From the NCBI RefSeq assembly GCF_003987065.1, contig NZ_PIPY01000008.1, positions 112,375 through 176,374 on the forward strand: a DNA stretch of 64,000 nucleotides, given 5' to 3'. The DNA comes from Pseudidiomarina insulisalsae (GTDB lineage: Bacteria > Pseudomonadota > Gammaproteobacteria > Enterobacterales > Alteromonadaceae). The notes beneath the pieces are model-generated. The model made no database searches and was not told the origin of the DNA. It saw nothing but the letters and a program-made list of their open reading frames with translations. How positions within the stretch are numbered: position 1 is the first letter of the stretch; every line of letters starts with the position of its first letter. Positions 1 to 8,096 of the stretch are shown here, piece after piece. Made by a program: the position numbers and the translations under genes.

Positions 1-283
1 CAATAAAGATATTACCGGTAAAGACGCTGATGCAGCCTTAGGTCGTGCGTATATTACGGTGAACAAGAACTCAGTACCGAATGACCCACGCTCACCTTTT
101 GTGACCTCGGGCCTGCGTCTTGGTACCCCGGCAATTACCCGTCGTGGCTTTAAGGCCGCAGAAGCCAAGCAGGTCGCCCACTGGATCTGTGATGTGCTGG
201 ACGACATTGGTAATGAAGACACTATTGAACGGGTACGTGAAGAAGTGAAGGCGCTGTGCCAACGCTTCCCGGTCTACGGGTAA
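1..283 (+). CDS. glyA: Serine hydroxymethyltransferase, C-terminal fragment
   Basis: The window opens inside this gene. Reading from base 2 gives about 93 residues ending at the TAA at 281-283. GlyA is the PLP enzyme that interconverts serine and glycine while loading tetrahydrofolate with a one-carbon unit. The visible part is the C-terminal small domain, with the family signature around [19 protein letters not shown]-binding residues lie upstream of the window and cannot be checked. Only 6 bases separate its stop from nrdR, and glyA-nrdR-rib is a common gammaproteobacterial order. Confidence 0.93.
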   Translation, partial: NKDITGKDADAALGRAYITVNKNSVPNDPRSPFVTSGLRLGTPAITRRGFKAAEAKQVAHWICDVLDDIGNEDTIERVREEVKALCQRFPVYG

Positions 284-289
284 TACATT

Positions 290-739
290 ATGCATTGTCC
301 GTTCTGTGGTACCCAAGACACCAAAGTAATTGATTCACGGCTGGTGGCCGACGGCGCTTCGGTGCGCCGGCGTCGCGAGTGTAGCGATTGCCGTGAACGC
401 TTCACGACCTTTGAAACTGCAGAACTGATCATGCCGCGAGTCATCAAGTCCGATGGCTCGCGCGAACCTTTCAATGAAGATAAGTTGCGTAACGGTCTGT
501 TGCGCGCCTTAGAGAAGCGCCCGGTAAGCCTTGAAGCGATGGAACAAGCCATTCAGAACGTCAAGTCGGCATTGCGTGCCACTGGCGAGCGTGAGATTAC
601 CAGTCAGGTGATCGGCGGGCTGGTGATGGACAATCTGAAGGCGCTCGACAAGGTCGCCTATATTCGTTTTGCTTCTGTTTACCGCGCCTTCGATGACATT
701 CGCGAGTTCGGTGAAGAAATCGCCCGTCTGAATGACTAA
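290..739 (+). CDS. nrdR: Transcriptional repressor NrdR
   Basis: A 149-residue protein, the normal length for NrdR, the (d)ATP-sensing repressor of ribonucleotide reductase genes. The N-terminal zinc ribbon is intact, with Cys3, Cys6, Cys31 and Cys34, followed by the arginine-rich DNA-contact stretch at 26-29. An ATP-cone domain covers about residues 49-139. The protein acts in the cytoplasm on NrdR boxes upstream of nrd operons, none of which lie in this window. It sits between glyA and ribD, its usual place in gammaproteobacteria, with 14 bases to ribD. Confidence 0.97.
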   Translation: MHCPFCGTQDTKVIDSRLVADGASVRRRRECSDCRERFTTFETAELIMPRVIKSDGSREPFNEDKLRNGLLRALEKRPVSLEAMEQAIQNVKSALRATGEREITSQVIGGLVMDNLKALDKVAYIRFASVYRAFDDIREFGEEIARLND

Positions 740-753
740 GCGAGGAGCCCGGC

Positions 754-1872
754 ATGGCCCAGCTTGACACCCAGTTTATGCAACAGGCCCTTGAGCTTGC
801 GGCCCGGGGCGCCTTTAGCACGTCTCCGAATCCGCAGGTGGGCTGTGTGTTGGTTCGCGACAATCAGGTAGTTGGCAGCGGCTGGCATGAGCGCCCAGGT
901 GAACCCCATGCGGAAGTTTATGCCCTGCGCGAAGCCGGTGACCGCAGTCATGGCGCGACGGCTTATGTCACTCTGGAACCCTGCAGTCATCATGGCCGTA
1001 CGCCGCCCTGTGCCGATGCCCTTATCAAAGGCCGGGTCAGCCGCGTGGTAGTGGCCATGCGTGATCCCAATCCGTTGGTCGCAGGGCAGGGTATTGAGCG
1101 ACTGCGTCAGGCAGGTATTGACGTCGAGGTGGGGCTGCTGGAGCAACAGGCGCGCGAGGTGAATCGGGGCTTTGTCTCGCGGATGGAGCGTCAACGCCCC
1201 TGGTTGCGGCTGAAAATGGCAATGAGCCTGGACGGTCGCACCGCACTGGCAAACGGTAAAAGCCAATGGATTACCGGGGCAGAGGCCCGCTTAGATGTAC
1301 ATCGTTACCGGGCGCAAAGTGGCGCGATCCTGACCAGCGCGCGTACCGTATTGATGGACCAGGCCCGCATGACCGCGCGCCACCCGCAGGCTGAACGACA
1401 GCCATTACGGATTGTGCTGGATCGGCTGCGTCAGTTACCTCCTGAGCATGACTTTTTTGCGATAACCAGTCCGGTGCTGCGGGTCGTTGAGCAACGTGAC
1501 AGCGCTGGCGGTGATGAGCATTGGCCGGAGCATGTCACTACCTTAGCCTTGCCTGTAGCAAAGGGGCGACTGCCATTACGTGCGCTGTTCAATAAGTTGA
1601 TTGAATATGACATCAACGAAGTCTGGACTGAATGTGGCGCCGAGCTTGCGGGTGCTTTGGTAGCTGCCGAGCTGGTCGACGAGTTTGTGATTTACATGGC
1701 CCCGAAGTTACTTGGCGACAGTGGTCGCGGATTACTACAATTACCGGCGTTTCATGGGCTGGAGCAGGTGCCGGAATTGACGTTTGAGAGTATCACTCAG
1801 GTGGGTGATGACATACGTATTATTGCCTACCCGAAACACGGTGGTGCAGCAAGAGGAGAAATAGTGTCGTGA
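754..1872 (+). CDS. ribD: Bifunctional riboflavin deaminase/reductase RibD
   Basis: A 372-residue cytoplasmic enzyme for the second and third steps of riboflavin synthesis. The N-terminal deaminase (about 1-145) has the zinc site intact: His52-Ala-Glu54, with Cys77 and Cys86 in the [11 protein letters not shown] motif. The C-terminal part is the NADPH-dependent reductase. A GAGG-type ribosome site precedes the ATG. The stop overlaps the start of the next gene by 4 bases, so ribD and ribB are translationally coupled. ribE (riboflavin synthase), which often lies between them, is absent here. Confidence 0.96.
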   Translation: MAQLDTQFMQQALELAARGAFSTSPNPQVGCVLVRDNQVVGSGWHERPGEPHAEVYALREAGDRSHGATAYVTLEPCSHHGRTPPCADALIKGRVSRVVVAMRDPNPLVAGQGIERLRQAGIDVEVGLLEQQAREVNRGFVSRMERQRPWLRLKMAMSLDGRTALANGKSQWITGAEARLDVHRYRAQSGAILTSARTVLMDQARMTARHPQAERQPLRIVLDRLRQLPPEHDFFAITSPVLRVVEQRDSAGGDEHWPEHVTTLALPVAKGRLPLRALFNKLIEYDINEVWTECGAELAGALVAAELVDEFVIYMAPKLLGDSGRGLLQLPAFHGLEQVPELTFESITQVGDDIRIIAYPKHGGAARGEIVS

Positions 1873-2987
1873 GCCAGTTAAACAGTGCGGCTGAAATTAT
1901 TGAAGATATTCGCCAGGGAAAAATGGTGATTCTGATGGACGACGAAGATCGCGAGAATGAGGGCGATCTGATCATCGCTGCCGATCGCATCACTCCTGAG
2001 GCGATTAACTTTATGGCCCGCTTTGGTCGCGGCTTAATTTGCTTAACTTTGACCGAAGAACGTTGTGCGCAGCTACGCTTACCGCTGATGGTGAATCAGA
2101 ATAACGCACCCTATGCGACCAACTTTACCGTTTCAATAGAAGCCGCCGAAGGTGTCACTACCGGTATTTCTGCCGCCGACCGCGCCCGCACGGTGCAAGC
2201 CGCAGTGGCAAAGCAAGCGAAGCCAGACGATTTGGTGATGCCAGGTCATATTTTCCCGCTGAAAGCCAAGCAGGGAGGGGTACTTAACCGCGCCGGACAC
2301 ACTGAAGCAGGTTGCGATCTGGCGCGCCTGGCGGGCTACGAGCCGGCGGCAGTGATTGTCGAGATTCTCAACGAAGACGGCACCATGGCGCGCCGTCCTG
2401 ACCTCGAAAAATTCGCCGCCGAGCATGATCTGAAAATAGGTACCATTGCTGATCTGATTGAATATCGCTCGTTGACCGAAAAGACCGTTGAGCGCATGGA
2501 ACAATGTCTTCTGCCGACCCGTTACGGTGAGTTTGAACTCATTACCTATCAGGACACCATCGACAAGCAGGTCCATTTTGCGCTGGTACATGGCGAGATT
2601 AAAGAAGATCAGCCGGTGAACGTACGGGTGCATTTGCAAGACACCTTCAATGACCTGTTTTCGACGGATCGCGCCAGTCAGCGCAGTTGGCCTTTGGGGC
2701 ACGCGATGGAGTTTATCGCGAGCAACGGCGGCGTGCTGGTGGTCATCGGCCGTTCGCAGAATACTGACGATATTCTCGCACAAGTACGTAGTTTCGCTGC
2801 CGAAGACCGCGGTGAAAGAAAGCCCAGCGCGGCGGCATCGAATGCCTCACGCAATGTTGGTATTGGTTCGCAGATTCTGGCCGACCTGGGTGTCCATCAA
2901 ATGCATCTGATGAGTTCGCCGAAACGTTATTCAGCGCTATCCGGTTTTGGTCTGGAAGTTATCGACTTTATTGAGGATCCCGAGTAG
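1869..2987 (+). CDS. ribB: 3,4-dihydroxy-2-butanone 4-phosphate synthase, RibBX type
   Basis: The N-terminal half (about 1-200) is a complete DHBP synthase, which makes the four-carbon riboflavin precursor from ribulose 5-phosphate. It carries the acidic loop [10 protein letters not shown] near 24-33 and the [14 protein letters not shown] motif. The C-terminal half (about 205-372) follows the GTP cyclohydrolase II fold outline but lacks the three zinc-binding cysteines and the HSECLTGD-type motif; the matching place reads [13 protein letters not shown]. This fits the RibBX variant described in proteobacteria, in which domain X has no cyclohydrolase activity. A separate ribA must then exist elsewhere. 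The start is GTG within GTGTCGTGAGC; GTG at 1869 keeps the 4-base overlap with ribD. The last 20 bases overlap panE convergently. Confidence 0.9.
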   Translation: MSQLNSAAEIIEDIRQGKMVILMDDEDRENEGDLIIAADRITPEAINFMARFGRGLICLTLTEERCAQLRLPLMVNQNNAPYATNFTVSIEAAEGVTTGISAADRARTVQAAVAKQAKPDDLVMPGHIFPLKAKQGGVLNRAGHTEAGCDLARLAGYEPAAVIVEILNEDGTMARRPDLEKFAAEHDLKIGTIADLIEYRSLTEKTVERMEQCLLPTRYGEFELITYQDTIDKQVHFALVHGEIKEDQPVNVRVHLQDTFNDLFSTDRASQRSWPLGHAMEFIASNGGVLVVIGRSQNTDDILAQVRSFAAEDRGERKPSAAASNASRNVGIGSQILADLGVHQMHLMSSPKRYSALSGFGLEVIDFIEDPE

Positions 2988-3846
2988 CCTGCATCGCTTT
3001 AATGCGCTCGCAAAGTAGTTGGTTTGCGGGCGCCACCATTCCCTCAGCAGCGCTGGCAGTGACCACAAAACCGTTCAGGTAGTCCAGCTCCAGCGGTCGC
3101 TGTAAGCGGTAGTCCTGCAGCATCGAAGAACGATTCGCGGCGGTTTGCGCAATAACCCGCCGGGCCTGCGCCAGTAAATCTTCAGCATCCAGCTGCCGGC
3201 CACGTGCAGCCGCCAACTGTACAATTTCATCAGCAACCTGGCGCCATTCAGCTGGCGCGACGCGTTCCGGCAGCTCGCCATTACGACACTGATGAATGAC
3301 CGTATACGGATTGATCAGACAATTGACCGCCAACTTGTACCACCGCCGCAGGTTAATATCGCTGCTGAAGTGTAAAGGTGGTAATGCTTGCTCCAGTTGG
3401 CTAAAGAATGCCGGTGGCGTGGTTTGTCCGGCCATACCACCGAGCCAGCTTTCGCCGTGCCCGCCGTGTACCACCTGATTGCCGTCGCGATAAGCGCCGT
3501 GGGTAGTGACCCAGTGCCAGTCTTGCGGACGCAGCTGTTCGGCCTCATTGCTTAACATGCCGTTATAACTCAAAATCAGCTGCGACTGGTCAAATAGCGG
3601 CTGCTGCCGGAATTCATCTAACAGTGGCGCCACCTGATAGGCTTTTACCGCCGCAAAAATAAGACTCGGACAGTTAATTCCGATGGTGCCGGTAAAACTG
3701 TGGGAGCTTTGCTCGTAAGCGATCGTGACGCGCTGCGACTGGCGCAGTTTCAACTGCACCGATTGGTTTTGCCGGGCCAACTGGACCGCCATCAGGCTGC
3801 CCAGCGCGCCCTGACCCACCACCAGCCACGGCAACTGCTTAGTCAC
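2968..3846 (-). CDS. panE: 2-dehydropantoate 2-reductase (ketopantoate reductase)
   Basis: A 292-residue NADPH-dependent reductase, close to the usual length, forming pantoate for coenzyme A synthesis. The Rossmann motif VVGQGALGS lies at residues 9-17. The family catalytic lysine is present as Lys171 in [13 protein letters not shown], with the conserved Asn nearby. It is the last gene of a minus-strand set (cyclophilin, permease, panE) and overlaps the upstream permease gene by 8 bases. Its 3' end overlaps ribB by 20 bases tail to tail. Confidence 0.92.
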   Translation of the reverse strand: MTKQLPWLVVGQGALGSLMAVQLARQNQSVQLKLRQSQRVTIAYEQSSHSFTGTIGINCPSLIFAAVKAYQVAPLLDEFRQQPLFDQSQLILSYNGMLSNEAEQLRPQDWHWVTTHGAYRDGNQVVHGGHGESWLGGMAGQTTPPAFFSQLEQALPPLHFSSDINLRRWYKLAVNCLINPYTVIHQCRNGELPERVAPAEWRQVADEIVQLAAARGRQLDAEDLLAQARRVIAQTAANRSSMLQDYRLQRPLELDYLNGFVVTASAAEGMVAPANQLLCERIKAMQATRDPQ

Positions 3847-5188
3847 GTCTTAACTCCGTGGTGTCGGCGGCTGGCGCCTGAATCCGGTGCAGCGCTTTGC
3901 GTAATAACACCAGTAATAGCAAGCCCGGTGTTACCATCAGCGCAGTAATAATAAAGAATAATGACCAGTCACCGTCGAGCCAGTCAACCACGAAGCCGCT
4001 GTACGAAGAGAGCAAGGTGCGGCCGAGATTGCCTAACGAGGCCAATAATGCGTACTGCGTTGCGGTAAAAGCCCGGTTACAGAGCAAGCTGATAAACGCG
4101 ACAAAAGCGACCGTTGACCAGGCACCGGTGAAGCCATCAATAATGACTGCTGCCAGAAGTAGGTTGGTATCAGGGCCAACCGCCGCAATCCAGGCAAACA
4201 TCAGGTTACTGGCGGCCATGGCAATGCCGCCAATAAGCAGGCCACGCATGGTGCCCAAGCGGACATTCACCATACTGCCGATAATGGCAAATATAATGGT
4301 GACCCACCAGGTTACCATTTTTGAGTACACAGCAATGTCATCATTGGTAAAGCCGACTTCTTTGTAGAACACAATGCTCATGCGTCCCAGGAAGGCTTCA
4401 CCAATTTTGAACAGGAAAATGAAACTTAAAATTGCCAGCGCGAGACGCCAGCCGGCGCGCTTAAAAAATTCGGCAATGGGGTCCACCAAAGTGGTGCGGA
4501 ACCAGTCCTGCCAGCGGTCAAAGGGTTTTAGCTGTGCGCGATAGCGTGTCGACTCGCGTACCACCAGTACGATGAGCAGTTGCAGGGCAAGCACCCCGGC
4601 CATGACTTTATAGGCGGCTTGCCAGTCCCAGGTCGCACCGTCAACCAAAAAGAACGGCAGTGCGCCAAGACCACTGTAGCCAGTCCACCAACCGGCGGTT
4701 GCCATGGCGGCGCCGGCAGATTGCAGGTTACTTTCACTTTGCGCAAAGGTCTCAATACGGAAGGCGTCAATCGCGATGTCCTGGGTCGCTGAGGCGATAG
4801 CGATCAGCAGGGCGCCGAGGGCAACCCAAAAGGCATGTTCAGCAAGGTTGAGTCCACTTAGCGTCAGGGTTGCGGCGATGAGTACCGCCAAGCACAAGGC
4901 CAGCCAACTGCGGCGCTGACCGAGCCAGGAATGCAGACCCGGTAGTCGCACCCGATCGACCAGGGGTGACCACAGCGCGTTGACTGAATAAGCAACAAAG
5001 ACCATGCCAAAAAGGCCAATCTCACTGCGGGATACGCCAGCTTCCTGCAGCCAGGCTGACAGCATGGAGCCAATGAGCACCCAGGGGAACCCGCTCATAA
5101 TGCCAAACAGGAAAATGACCCAGATGCGCGGCTCCAGATAGACGCGAAAATCCTTGTACCACGGCGTCGCCGTGTCCGTAGCTGTCAT
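3839..5188 (-). CDS. AmpG-like MFS permease
   Basis: A 449-residue inner-membrane protein with about 12-14 hydrophobic segments. The N-terminal region (FLFGIMSGFPWVLIGSML and a following WSPLVDR loop) resembles AmpG, the permease that imports anhydromuropeptides during cell-wall recycling. An ampG role fits the family, but other members of this MFS branch are uncharacterised, so no gene symbol is given. The gene lies 12 bases downstream of a periplasmic cyclophilin and overlaps panE by 8, so all three are probably one transcript. The N-terminal ATG at 5188 is followed directly by a short hydrophilic leader before the first membrane segment. Confidence 0.85.
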   Translation of the reverse strand: MTATDTATPWYKDFRVYLEPRIWVIFLFGIMSGFPWVLIGSMLSAWLQEAGVSRSEIGLFGMVFVAYSVNALWSPLVDRVRLPGLHSWLGQRRSWLALCLAVLIAATLTLSGLNLAEHAFWVALGALLIAIASATQDIAIDAFRIETFAQSESNLQSAGAAMATAGWWTGYSGLGALPFFLVDGATWDWQAAYKVMAGVLALQLLIVLVVRESTRYRAQLKPFDRWQDWFRTTLVDPIAEFFKRAGWRLALAILSFIFLFKIGEAFLGRMSIVFYKEVGFTNDDIAVYSKMVTWWVTIIFAIIGSMVNVRLGTMRGLLIGGIAMAASNLMFAWIAAVGPDTNLLLAAVIIDGFTGAWSTVAFVAFISLLCNRAFTATQYALLASLGNLGRTLLSSYSGFVVDWLDGDWSLFFIITALMVTPGLLLLVLLRKALHRIQAPAADTTELRRD

Positions 5189-5200
5189 GCCGGTACCTTG

Positions 5201-5794
5201 TTATTGTTGAGGTAAAACTTCAGCGCGAATAAGCACCGGTGGTTCGCTGGGAAAGTCACGCCAGCCAGTTTCGGCATGAAAGGGTAATGACTCGACTTCA
5301 GCTAATTTATCGAGAGTCTCATAACCGCTGGTGATAACACCAAAGACGGCGTAGCCCCAGCCGTCGTCCGGATCCAACGACGGGTTGTCCTGTACATTAA
5401 AGAAAAACTGGCGGGTGGCGGTATGTGGATCGTTCTCACGTGCCATTGCAATAGTGCCGTATTTGTTTTTCAGGCCGTTGCCCGACTCATTCGGAATGGG
5501 CGAACCGGTTTTTTTGGCGACCAGCTCATGGTCATAACCGCCGCCTTGCACTACAAAGCCCGGTACAATGCGATGGAAAATAGTGCCGTTGTAGCTGCCA
5601 ATATCGACGTACTTGAGAAAGTTCTCCACGGTCAGCGGGGCGCGATGACGATTTAGCTCAACGATGATTTCGCCTTCAGTAGTCACCAGCTTCACTTTGG
5701 GGAAAGGGTTGTCTGGCTGTACCTGCGCGGTCGCGGGCGCAGCTAAAAAAGTAAGTGCCAGTGTGAGCACCACGGACGTCATGACTGCTTTCAT
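5201..5794 (-). CDS. Periplasmic cyclophilin-type peptidyl-prolyl isomerase
   Basis: 197 residues with a Sec signal peptide (about 1-23, cleavage near APATAQ) and a single cyclophilin domain. Family residues are visible: the FHRIVPGFVVQGG catalytic arginine region, QFFFNV and the VFGVI strand. It should speed cis-trans proline isomerisation during folding in the periplasm, like E. coli PpiA. The C-terminal extension carries FPSEPPVLIRAEVL, common in the exported bacterial branch. It is the first gene of the minus-strand set and faces the KAS III gene across a 145-base intergenic region. Confidence 0.93.
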   Translation of the reverse strand: MKAVMTSVVLTLALTFLAAPATAQVQPDNPFPKVKLVTTEGEIIVELNRHRAPLTVENFLKYVDIGSYNGTIFHRIVPGFVVQGGGYDHELVAKKTGSPIPNESGNGLKNKYGTIAMARENDPHTATRQFFFNVQDNPSLDPDDGWGYAVFGVITSGYETLDKLAEVESLPFHAETGWRDFPSEPPVLIRAEVLPQQ

Positions 5795-5863
5795 AATTCA
5801 CCTTTTGCGTCGTTTTTAAGCGTTGCCGATGCCACTGTATAGCACGAATTTGGCATGACTTGG

Positions 5864-5904
5864 CAATGGTCGGACATTTCTCTTATAAACATTCGTGCTA
5901 TGAT
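5864..5904 (+). promoter_or_regulatory. FadR-like operator and promoter before the KAS III gene
   Basis: Bases 5864-5880 contain TGGTCGGACAT, the full core of the FadR consensus AACTGGTCNGACNTGTT, with 11 of the 15 fixed positions matching by eye. A -10-like TATGAT follows at 5899-5904, so the site overlaps where the -35 would be (about 5877-5882). fadR is at 45.3 kb in this window. The site could also affect the divergent cyclophilin gene. This is prediction from sequence only. Confidence 0.5.
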
Positions 5905-5939
5905 AGCGAAAAACGCGCAGTGACTATAGGTTTTAGACA

Positions 5940-7031
5940 GTGAAAAAATACGCAGAGATTACTGGTTGGGGCAAATGCCTGCCGCCCGCGATTATGAGCA
6001 ATGAAGATTTGGCGACCTTTTTGGATACCTCGGACGAGTGGATTCGCACCCGAACCGGTATCGAAGAGCGCCGGGTCAGTGCTGTTGGCACTTCTAAGTT
6101 AGCTACCGTGGCCGGCCGCAACGCATTGGCCGCAGCAGGGCTCGACGCCAATGAGCTTGATTTGATTCTGGTCGGCACCTGTACGCCTGACGAGATTATT
6201 CCGAATGTTGCCTCGGCAGTACAACGCGACCTGGGCGCAAAATACGCTGCGGCGTTTGACCTCAATGCCGCCTGTAGCAGCTTCCTTTATGGCATGCACT
6301 ACGCGACGCAGGCGATTCGCACCGGGGTACACAAGAAAGTACTGATCATTGGTGCTGAGCGTCTGACACGAATCTTAGACTGGACCAAGCGAGAAAGCGC
6401 GGTACTATTTGGCGATGGCGCCGGCGCTATGGTGCTGGAAGCTTCTGATGAAGAATGTGGCTTATTAGCTTCTCATGTTACCTGTGACGCTGACGCCCGT
6501 GACGTGCTGGCACTGGAATTTGGTATGAGTTTCGATCGCTTTGGCTTCGACGGTATCATGCCGTTTAACTTTGTCGGTCAGGAAATCTTCAAGCGCGCGG
6601 TCAAAGGCATGAACACTGCGGTTGAGAAAGTTTTCGCCGAAACCGGCCTGACCACCGACGATATTGACTCGCTGATCCCGCATCAGGCCAACAAGCGTCT
6701 GATCGATTACCTGGCCAAAATGTGTAAGGTGCCGGAAGAAAAAACCGTCATCAATATTCAGAAATATGGCAACACCTCATCCGCAACCCTGCCCATTGCG
6801 TTCTGTGAAGCGATCGAGCAGGGCATTGTCAAACCAGGCGATACGATTGTTTCTGCGGTGTTCGGTGGTGGCCTGACTTGTGGTGCCGGCATTATTCGCT
6901 GGGGACAACGGGTAACGCCATTGCAACCGAATGATGAACAGCTGCCCAGCTCAGGTGAAACCGCATTGGATTTGATTCTGCCATTGCATGAAAAAACCAA
7001 AGCCGCATGGGATCGCCGTAACAATGAGTGA
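5940..7031 (+). CDS. 3-oxoacyl-ACP synthase III family protein (FabH-like)
   Basis: 363 residues, longer than typical FabH (about 317). The thiolase-fold catalytic triad is readable: Cys112 in NAACSSFLYG, His in IPHQANKRL and Asn in KYGNTSS. Such enzymes condense an acyl-CoA or acyl-ACP starter with malonyl-ACP or a related extender. The start is GTG at 5940, just after an AG-rich stretch. It overlaps the enoyl-CoA hydratase start by 8 bases, so the two are coupled. The substrate is not known from sequence. The pairing and the FadR-like operator suggest a link with fatty acid turnover rather than the housekeeping FabH, which normally sits with fabD and fabG. Confidence 0.85.
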   Translation: MKKYAEITGWGKCLPPAIMSNEDLATFLDTSDEWIRTRTGIEERRVSAVGTSKLATVAGRNALAAAGLDANELDLILVGTCTPDEIIPNVASAVQRDLGAKYAAAFDLNAACSSFLYGMHYATQAIRTGVHKKVLIIGAERLTRILDWTKRESAVLFGDGAGAMVLEASDEECGLLASHVTCDADARDVLALEFGMSFDRFGFDGIMPFNFVGQEIFKRAVKGMNTAVEKVFAETGLTTDDIDSLIPHQANKRLIDYLAKMCKVPEEKTVINIQKYGNTSSATLPIAFCEAIEQGIVKPGDTIVSAVFGGGLTCGAGIIRWGQRVTPLQPNDEQLPSSGETALDLILPLHEKTKAAWDRRNNE

Positions 7032-7779
7032 ATTGATCAAAGTTGAACAGCGTGATGGCGTGGTTTGGGTGACCCTGAACCGCCCGGAGAAGAAAAACGC
7101 GATTACTCAGCAGATGTATCTTGATCTGGCACATACGCTGGAGCAAGCTGAGCGCGACAGTAGCGTCGCTGCCATTGTCTTGCAAGGCGCAGGCGATAAC
7201 TTCTCGGCAGGGAACGACCTGTATGACTTCCTGGCGATGGAAGAACTCGATGAGAGCGCGCCACCGTTCGAGTTTCTGTTCACTTTGAGCCGCTTAAGTG
7301 TACCTGTCATTGCCAGCGTAGATGGCGTAGCCATCGGTATCGGCACCACGATATTGCTACATTGCGATTTTGTTGTTGCCACTGAGCAGGCGAAATTCGC
7401 ATTACCTTTTATTCATTTAGGTCTGGTGCCTGAAGCCGGCTCAAGCCAGTTATTGCCACTGCTCTGCGGGCATTTGCGTGCCGCCGAATTGTTATTGCTC
7501 GGTGACACCATCGACGCAACTACGGCGCTAAACTATGGTCTGCTGACCAAGGTTGTCGCGCAAGAACAACTAACCGGTGCCACCCGTGATATTGCCACTG
7601 CACTGGCAAGCAAGCCAGTCGCCGGTTTACGCACCACCAAACGTCTGCTGAAGCAGCCGAGCGAAGCCGTGGCCGATCGTATTTCGCGCGAAGCAAAGCT
7701 GTTTATTCGTGCGTTAGGCTCGGATGAAGCCCGCGAAGCCATTGCCCAAACCCTTCATAAAAAGAAACAGTCATCGTAA
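7024..7779 (+). CDS. Enoyl-CoA hydratase/isomerase family protein
   Basis: 251 residues from the ATG at 7024, typical length for a single-domain crotonase. The oxyanion-hole motif is seen in NFSAGNDLYDF and the second in GVAIGIGTTILLHCD. The glutamate region LGLVPEAGSSQLLP is close to that of hydratases and isomerases. The upstream in-frame ATG at 6988 lies inside the KAS III gene and would add 12 unrelated residues, so 7024 is preferred. Probable role is a hydration or isomerisation step on an acyl-CoA in the cytoplasm. The exact substrate is unknown. Confidence 0.87.
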   Translation: MSELIKVEQRDGVVWVTLNRPEKKNAITQQMYLDLAHTLEQAERDSSVAAIVLQGAGDNFSAGNDLYDFLAMEELDESAPPFEFLFTLSRLSVPVIASVDGVAIGIGTTILLHCDFVVATEQAKFALPFIHLGLVPEAGSSQLLPLLCGHLRAAELLLLGDTIDATTALNYGLLTKVVAQEQLTGATRDIATALASKPVAGLRTTKRLLKQPSEAVADRISREAKLFIRALGSDEAREAIAQTLHKKKQSS

Positions 7780-7815
7780 AAACGGTTGATTTCTGAGCAA
7801 GCGCACGCACTTCGC

Positions 7816-7844
7816 TTGCGGGGTGCTTGTGAATCGTGGATAAT
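7816..7844 (+). promoter_or_regulatory. Predicted sigma-70 promoter of the SRP RNA gene
   Basis: TTGCGG at 7816-7821 and GATAAT at 7839-7844 are separated by 17 bases. Transcription would start near 7851, only a few bases before the 5' end of the mature 4.5S RNA. Position and spacing make this a good candidate for the ffs promoter. Confidence 0.65.
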
Positions 7845-7856
7845 GCGCGCCGTTAT

Positions 7857-7969
7857 GGTGGCCTTGTTGGTCCCCTCGCAACACTAACTGGCGAACCCGG
7901 TCAGGCCCGGAAGGGAGCAGCCGTAGTCAGGGATGTGGGTGCCGAGGTGAGGCTGGCAAGGCCGCCACC
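7857..7969 (+). ncRNA. ffs: 4.5S signal recognition particle RNA
   Basis: The apical loop signature of bacterial SRP RNA is present around 7897-7922 (GGTCAGGCCCGGAAGGGAGC), giving the internal loops that bind Ffh. The ends pair: GGTGGCCTTG near 7857 with CAAGGCCGCCACC at 7957-7969, forming one long hairpin of about 113 nt, close to the E. coli 4.5S RNA (114 nt). The RNA works with Ffh and FtsY to bring nascent inner-membrane proteins to SecYEG. An open frame crosses the region but is not credible as a gene. Confidence 0.95.
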
Positions 7970-7989
7970 CCCCCCTAAAGATCAAAAGC

Positions 7990-8038
7990 GTTATTGGTTA
8001 TTGGTTATTGGATATTGGTTATTGGATATTGGTTAGTG
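7990..8038 (+). repeat. Seven tandem heptamers, GTTATTG/GATATTG
   Basis: Seven 7-base units lie in perfect register: GTTATTG three times, GATATTG, GTTATTG, GATATTG and GTTAGTG. They sit between ffs and the dioxygenase gene. A related array (GTTATTC units) lies after the peroxiredoxin gene at 47.92 kb. Function unknown. A tandem array of this kind may vary in copy number between strains. Confidence 0.9.
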
Positions 8039-8096
8039 GCGGTGTATCTTAACTAATATCTAGTATCTATTATCTGATAACGAAGTTGACTTTCCC

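Noticed and set aside
2133..2783. 216-codon open frame on the minus strand inside ribB
   Set aside because: Antisense to the DHBP synthase gene and has no known motif; treated as a shadow.
7836..8036. 66-codon frame across the SRP RNA and heptamer repeat
   Set aside because: Covers a structural RNA and a tandem repeat; the translated repeat WLLVIGYWLL is a product of the heptamer.
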